A stretch of DNA of 7,388 nucleotides from Bacillota bacterium. GTDB lineage: Bacteria > Bacillota > Sulfobacillia > Sulfobacillales > Sulfobacillaceae. The DNA is taken from NCBI GenBank assembly GCA_021820675.1, contig JAKADI010000071.1, positions 1 through 7,388 of the forward strand, in the 5' to 3' direction. Positions 6,116-7,388 of this stretch are shown in pieces. A program made the position numbers and the translations under genes. Below the pieces are notes generated by a model. It was not told where the DNA came from, did no database searches, and was given only the letters and a program-made list of their open reading frames with translations. The stretch's first letter is position 1. The number at the start of each line of letters is the position of its first letter.

Positions 6116-7083
6116 ATGGCGTCCTCCTTTAGCACCATTGTGACTGATACTCAGTATCTCGTGGGCAGGATGCTAAACCCCTTGAGCGTGGACACTAACG
6201 CCCGGCGCCCCTCACAAAAAGGATGGAACAACGGCAACGCAGGAGGTGGCCCTTAGCAGAATTGCGGCATCAATGCACGGAGATGCCCTATGCCCTAGAA
6301 CGTGACGCAGTCAGCTTGCCTGCTTGGACGGCTCGAGGCGGTCCCGCCAATCCTCGGCCGCAACAGCTATTAATCCGGGATTAGGCGCATTATGCGGCAG
6401 TTTGGGCCGTCCGCGAAGCGCTGCCGGATCCGACTGATCCTACCAGTCCCACTAACGCATTGGCCGATACGGTGCTGTCCGGATGGTTTACCGAGGCAGT
6501 CAGCACATGGCAACCTGGTGTTCAAGCGACGGATGCGGCTATACGCGTCGTCCAGGCCCAATTCGCCCAAAACGAAACGCTTGAGGTCTATTGGTTTCCC
6601 GTAGCTTTGCATCATTGGTCTGCCATGCCGCCTTCGTTGCAGTCTCTTGTGATTGTAGATTACGCCGTAGCTCGCAATCTTCCTAGCGGAATCTATGGGA
6701 CGACGGTTCACACAGCCCAAGGTCTTCCCGTCATCCCCTTCCCCTCCCATTCATGGATGGCACAATGGATCTTTGCTTATGGTCTCTGGGCCCATGGGCA
6801 GTTTGCCGCCGCCAATCGGCAATGGCAAGCTGTGGGCGCACTGCCCTCTTCGATGCAAAGTATGACCGATGCCTACTTGAGCGTTGTGGCATTGGAAACC
6901 AACAACAGTACACCCCCGTCAGAACAACTAGAACAACAGAGGCTGTATACAAAATCATTGCATGCGACCACTCGACACGGCGCGTTTGGGGGTAGAGAGT
7001 GTAGAAAGCCAACAGCACCGGGGACTAAAACCCCTACGCCAAACCCACGCGAGAACGTGAGATATGCTGATGTGTCCGCTTGA
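6116..7083 (+). pseudogene. Unrecognised long gene interrupted by a frameshift and an in-frame TAG
   Basis: The product is not recognised. ATG 6116 has AAGGA 11 nt upstream and follows the previous stop by 2 nt. Frame 2 reads MASSFSTIVTDTQYLVGRML and so on to about 6215. Continuing in frame 1 from the A run at 6216-6220 gives RMEQRQRRRWPLAELRHQ onward. Frame 1 meets TAG at 6382-6384 and then stays open for 699 nt to TGA 7081-7083. Joined, it would be about 320 residues. The part after TAG is Trp- and Ala-rich (SHSWMAQWIFAYGLWAHGQF), with no signal peptide or transmembrane segment evident. After about 6985 frame 2 looks at least as protein-like (LGVESVESQQHRGLKPL, ending at 7060), so a third shift in the G run 6988-6992 is possible. 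A shorter product from an internal start near 6460 (GTG 6472 or neighbours) cannot be excluded. Confidence 0.5.
6371..6396 (+). repeat. Two adjacent perfect inverted repeats at the in-frame TAG
   Basis: TAATCC-G-GGATTA (6371-6383) and CGCAT-T-ATGCG (6386-6396) are each perfect and lie 2 nt apart. The TAG stop (6382-6384) covers the end of the first. They could be protein-binding sites. As RNA the 1-nt centres would force larger loops, so simple hairpins would be short. Confidence 0.6.
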
Positions 7084-7187
7084 CCCAAAAGCCATGTTTG
7101 CAGAAACGAAATTATCCCCGCTAAAAGCCGTTAGAGACTCAGACGATGGTGACGATATTAAGATACACAGGAATAAACAAGAGGCAA

Positions 7188-7201
7188 TTTATTGCAATAA
7201 A
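7188..7201. promoter_or_regulatory. 14-bp perfect palindrome TTTATTGCAATAAA
   Basis: A perfect AT-rich palindrome in the gene-poor stretch 7084-7314. That stretch is visibly more AT-rich around 7090-7210 than the preceding gene and holds no frame with a ribosome binding site. It resembles an operator for a dimeric regulator, but no promoter boxes could be placed with confidence around it. Confidence 0.3.
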
Positions 7202-7314
7202 GTTGGAGAGGTGGCGTTTCCCGTACACGGAGTGCCAGCTACGATAATTGGACGCCTAAAGTCGGGCGATTCCACACTTCACCAGCAGCCCGGATACACT
7301 ACACCGTCTAGAGT

Positions 7315-7388
7315 TCAGGTGCCTACCTCCAGGTTGTTACAGCCACGGTAATAAGGCGTGATATTCCCATCCGGAGCGTCATCAACAG
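7315..7388 (-). CDS. Possible 3' end of a minus-strand gene, cut by the window edge
   Basis: On the minus strand one frame enters from the window edge and stays open for 23 codons to TGA at 7315-7317, ending VDDAPDGNITPYYRGCNNLE plus VGT. The residue mix looks protein-like, but the stretch is too short to tell from chance and no family is recognised. Sequence beyond 7388 would settle it. Confidence 0.2.
   Translation of the reverse strand, partial: VDDAPDGNITPYYRGCNNLEVGT

Noticed and set aside
6212..6226. Programmed -1 ribosomal frameshift at CAAAAAGG
   Set aside because: The direction fits, but the site is not a canonical X XXY YYZ slippery heptamer in the zero frame, no stimulatory structure is evident, and the downstream TAG would remain.
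7064..7351. 95-residue plus-strand frame starting MLMCPLDPK
   Set aside because: No ribosome binding site, overlaps the end of the preceding frame, and the sequence resembles AT-rich intergenic DNA with a palindrome.
1..7388. CRISPR arrays, tRNA or rRNA genes, complete insertion sequences
   Set aside because: No spaced repeats, cloverleaf pattern, rRNA signature or transposase with terminal inverted repeats was found. The Rpn protein is sometimes labelled a transposase but has no flanking element ends here.

Overview
The window suggests a thermophilic or acidophilic Gram-positive-type bacterium, perhaps a Sulfobacillus-like Firmicute; this taxonomic guess is inference. It rests on moderate GC, strong AGGAGG-type ribosome binding sites, TTG starts, and a B12-dependent ribonucleotide reductase paired with NrdR. 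No identity search was possible.

Left half, minus strand (about 250-3391): a compact two-gene operon for DNA precursor supply. A good promoter (TCGACA, 17 bp spacer, TATAAT; 3363-3391) drives nrdR, the ATP-cone/zinc-finger repressor of ribonucleotide reductase genes. It is followed after 3 nt by nrdJ, the adenosylcobalamin-dependent (class II) reductase. The nrdJ ribosome binding site lies inside the last nrdR codons, so the two are probably translationally coupled. A hairpin with a T-rich tail about 50 nt past nrdJ looks like the operon terminator. An inverted repeat in the promoter spacer is a possible operator.

Right half, plus strand (3592-7388): an accessory stretch of unrelated small genes and gene ruins. 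In order these are: a 65-residue coiled-coil plus membrane-anchor peptide; a DUF4406 protein related to nucleoside deoxyribosyltransferases; a complete Rpn/PD-(D/E)XK nuclease with its own promoter and a 12-bp tandem repeat in its 3' end; a broken DUF1643 gene; an unrecognised remnant; and a long unrecognised gene broken by a probable frameshift and an in-frame TAG. The last 300 bases hold a palindrome and perhaps the end of a minus-strand gene.

The nrd operon is ordinary core metabolism. DUF4406, DUF1643 and Rpn genes are typical of phage-derived or mobile cargo. The run of frameshifts and nonsense codons from 5401 onward indicates decay of that cargo, or base-call errors, which read data would separate. 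No complete new system is evident. The points most worth checking are the recoverable DUF1643 gene, the interrupted 6116-7083 gene with palindromes at its stop, and the pair of mutually exclusive hairpins just before it.
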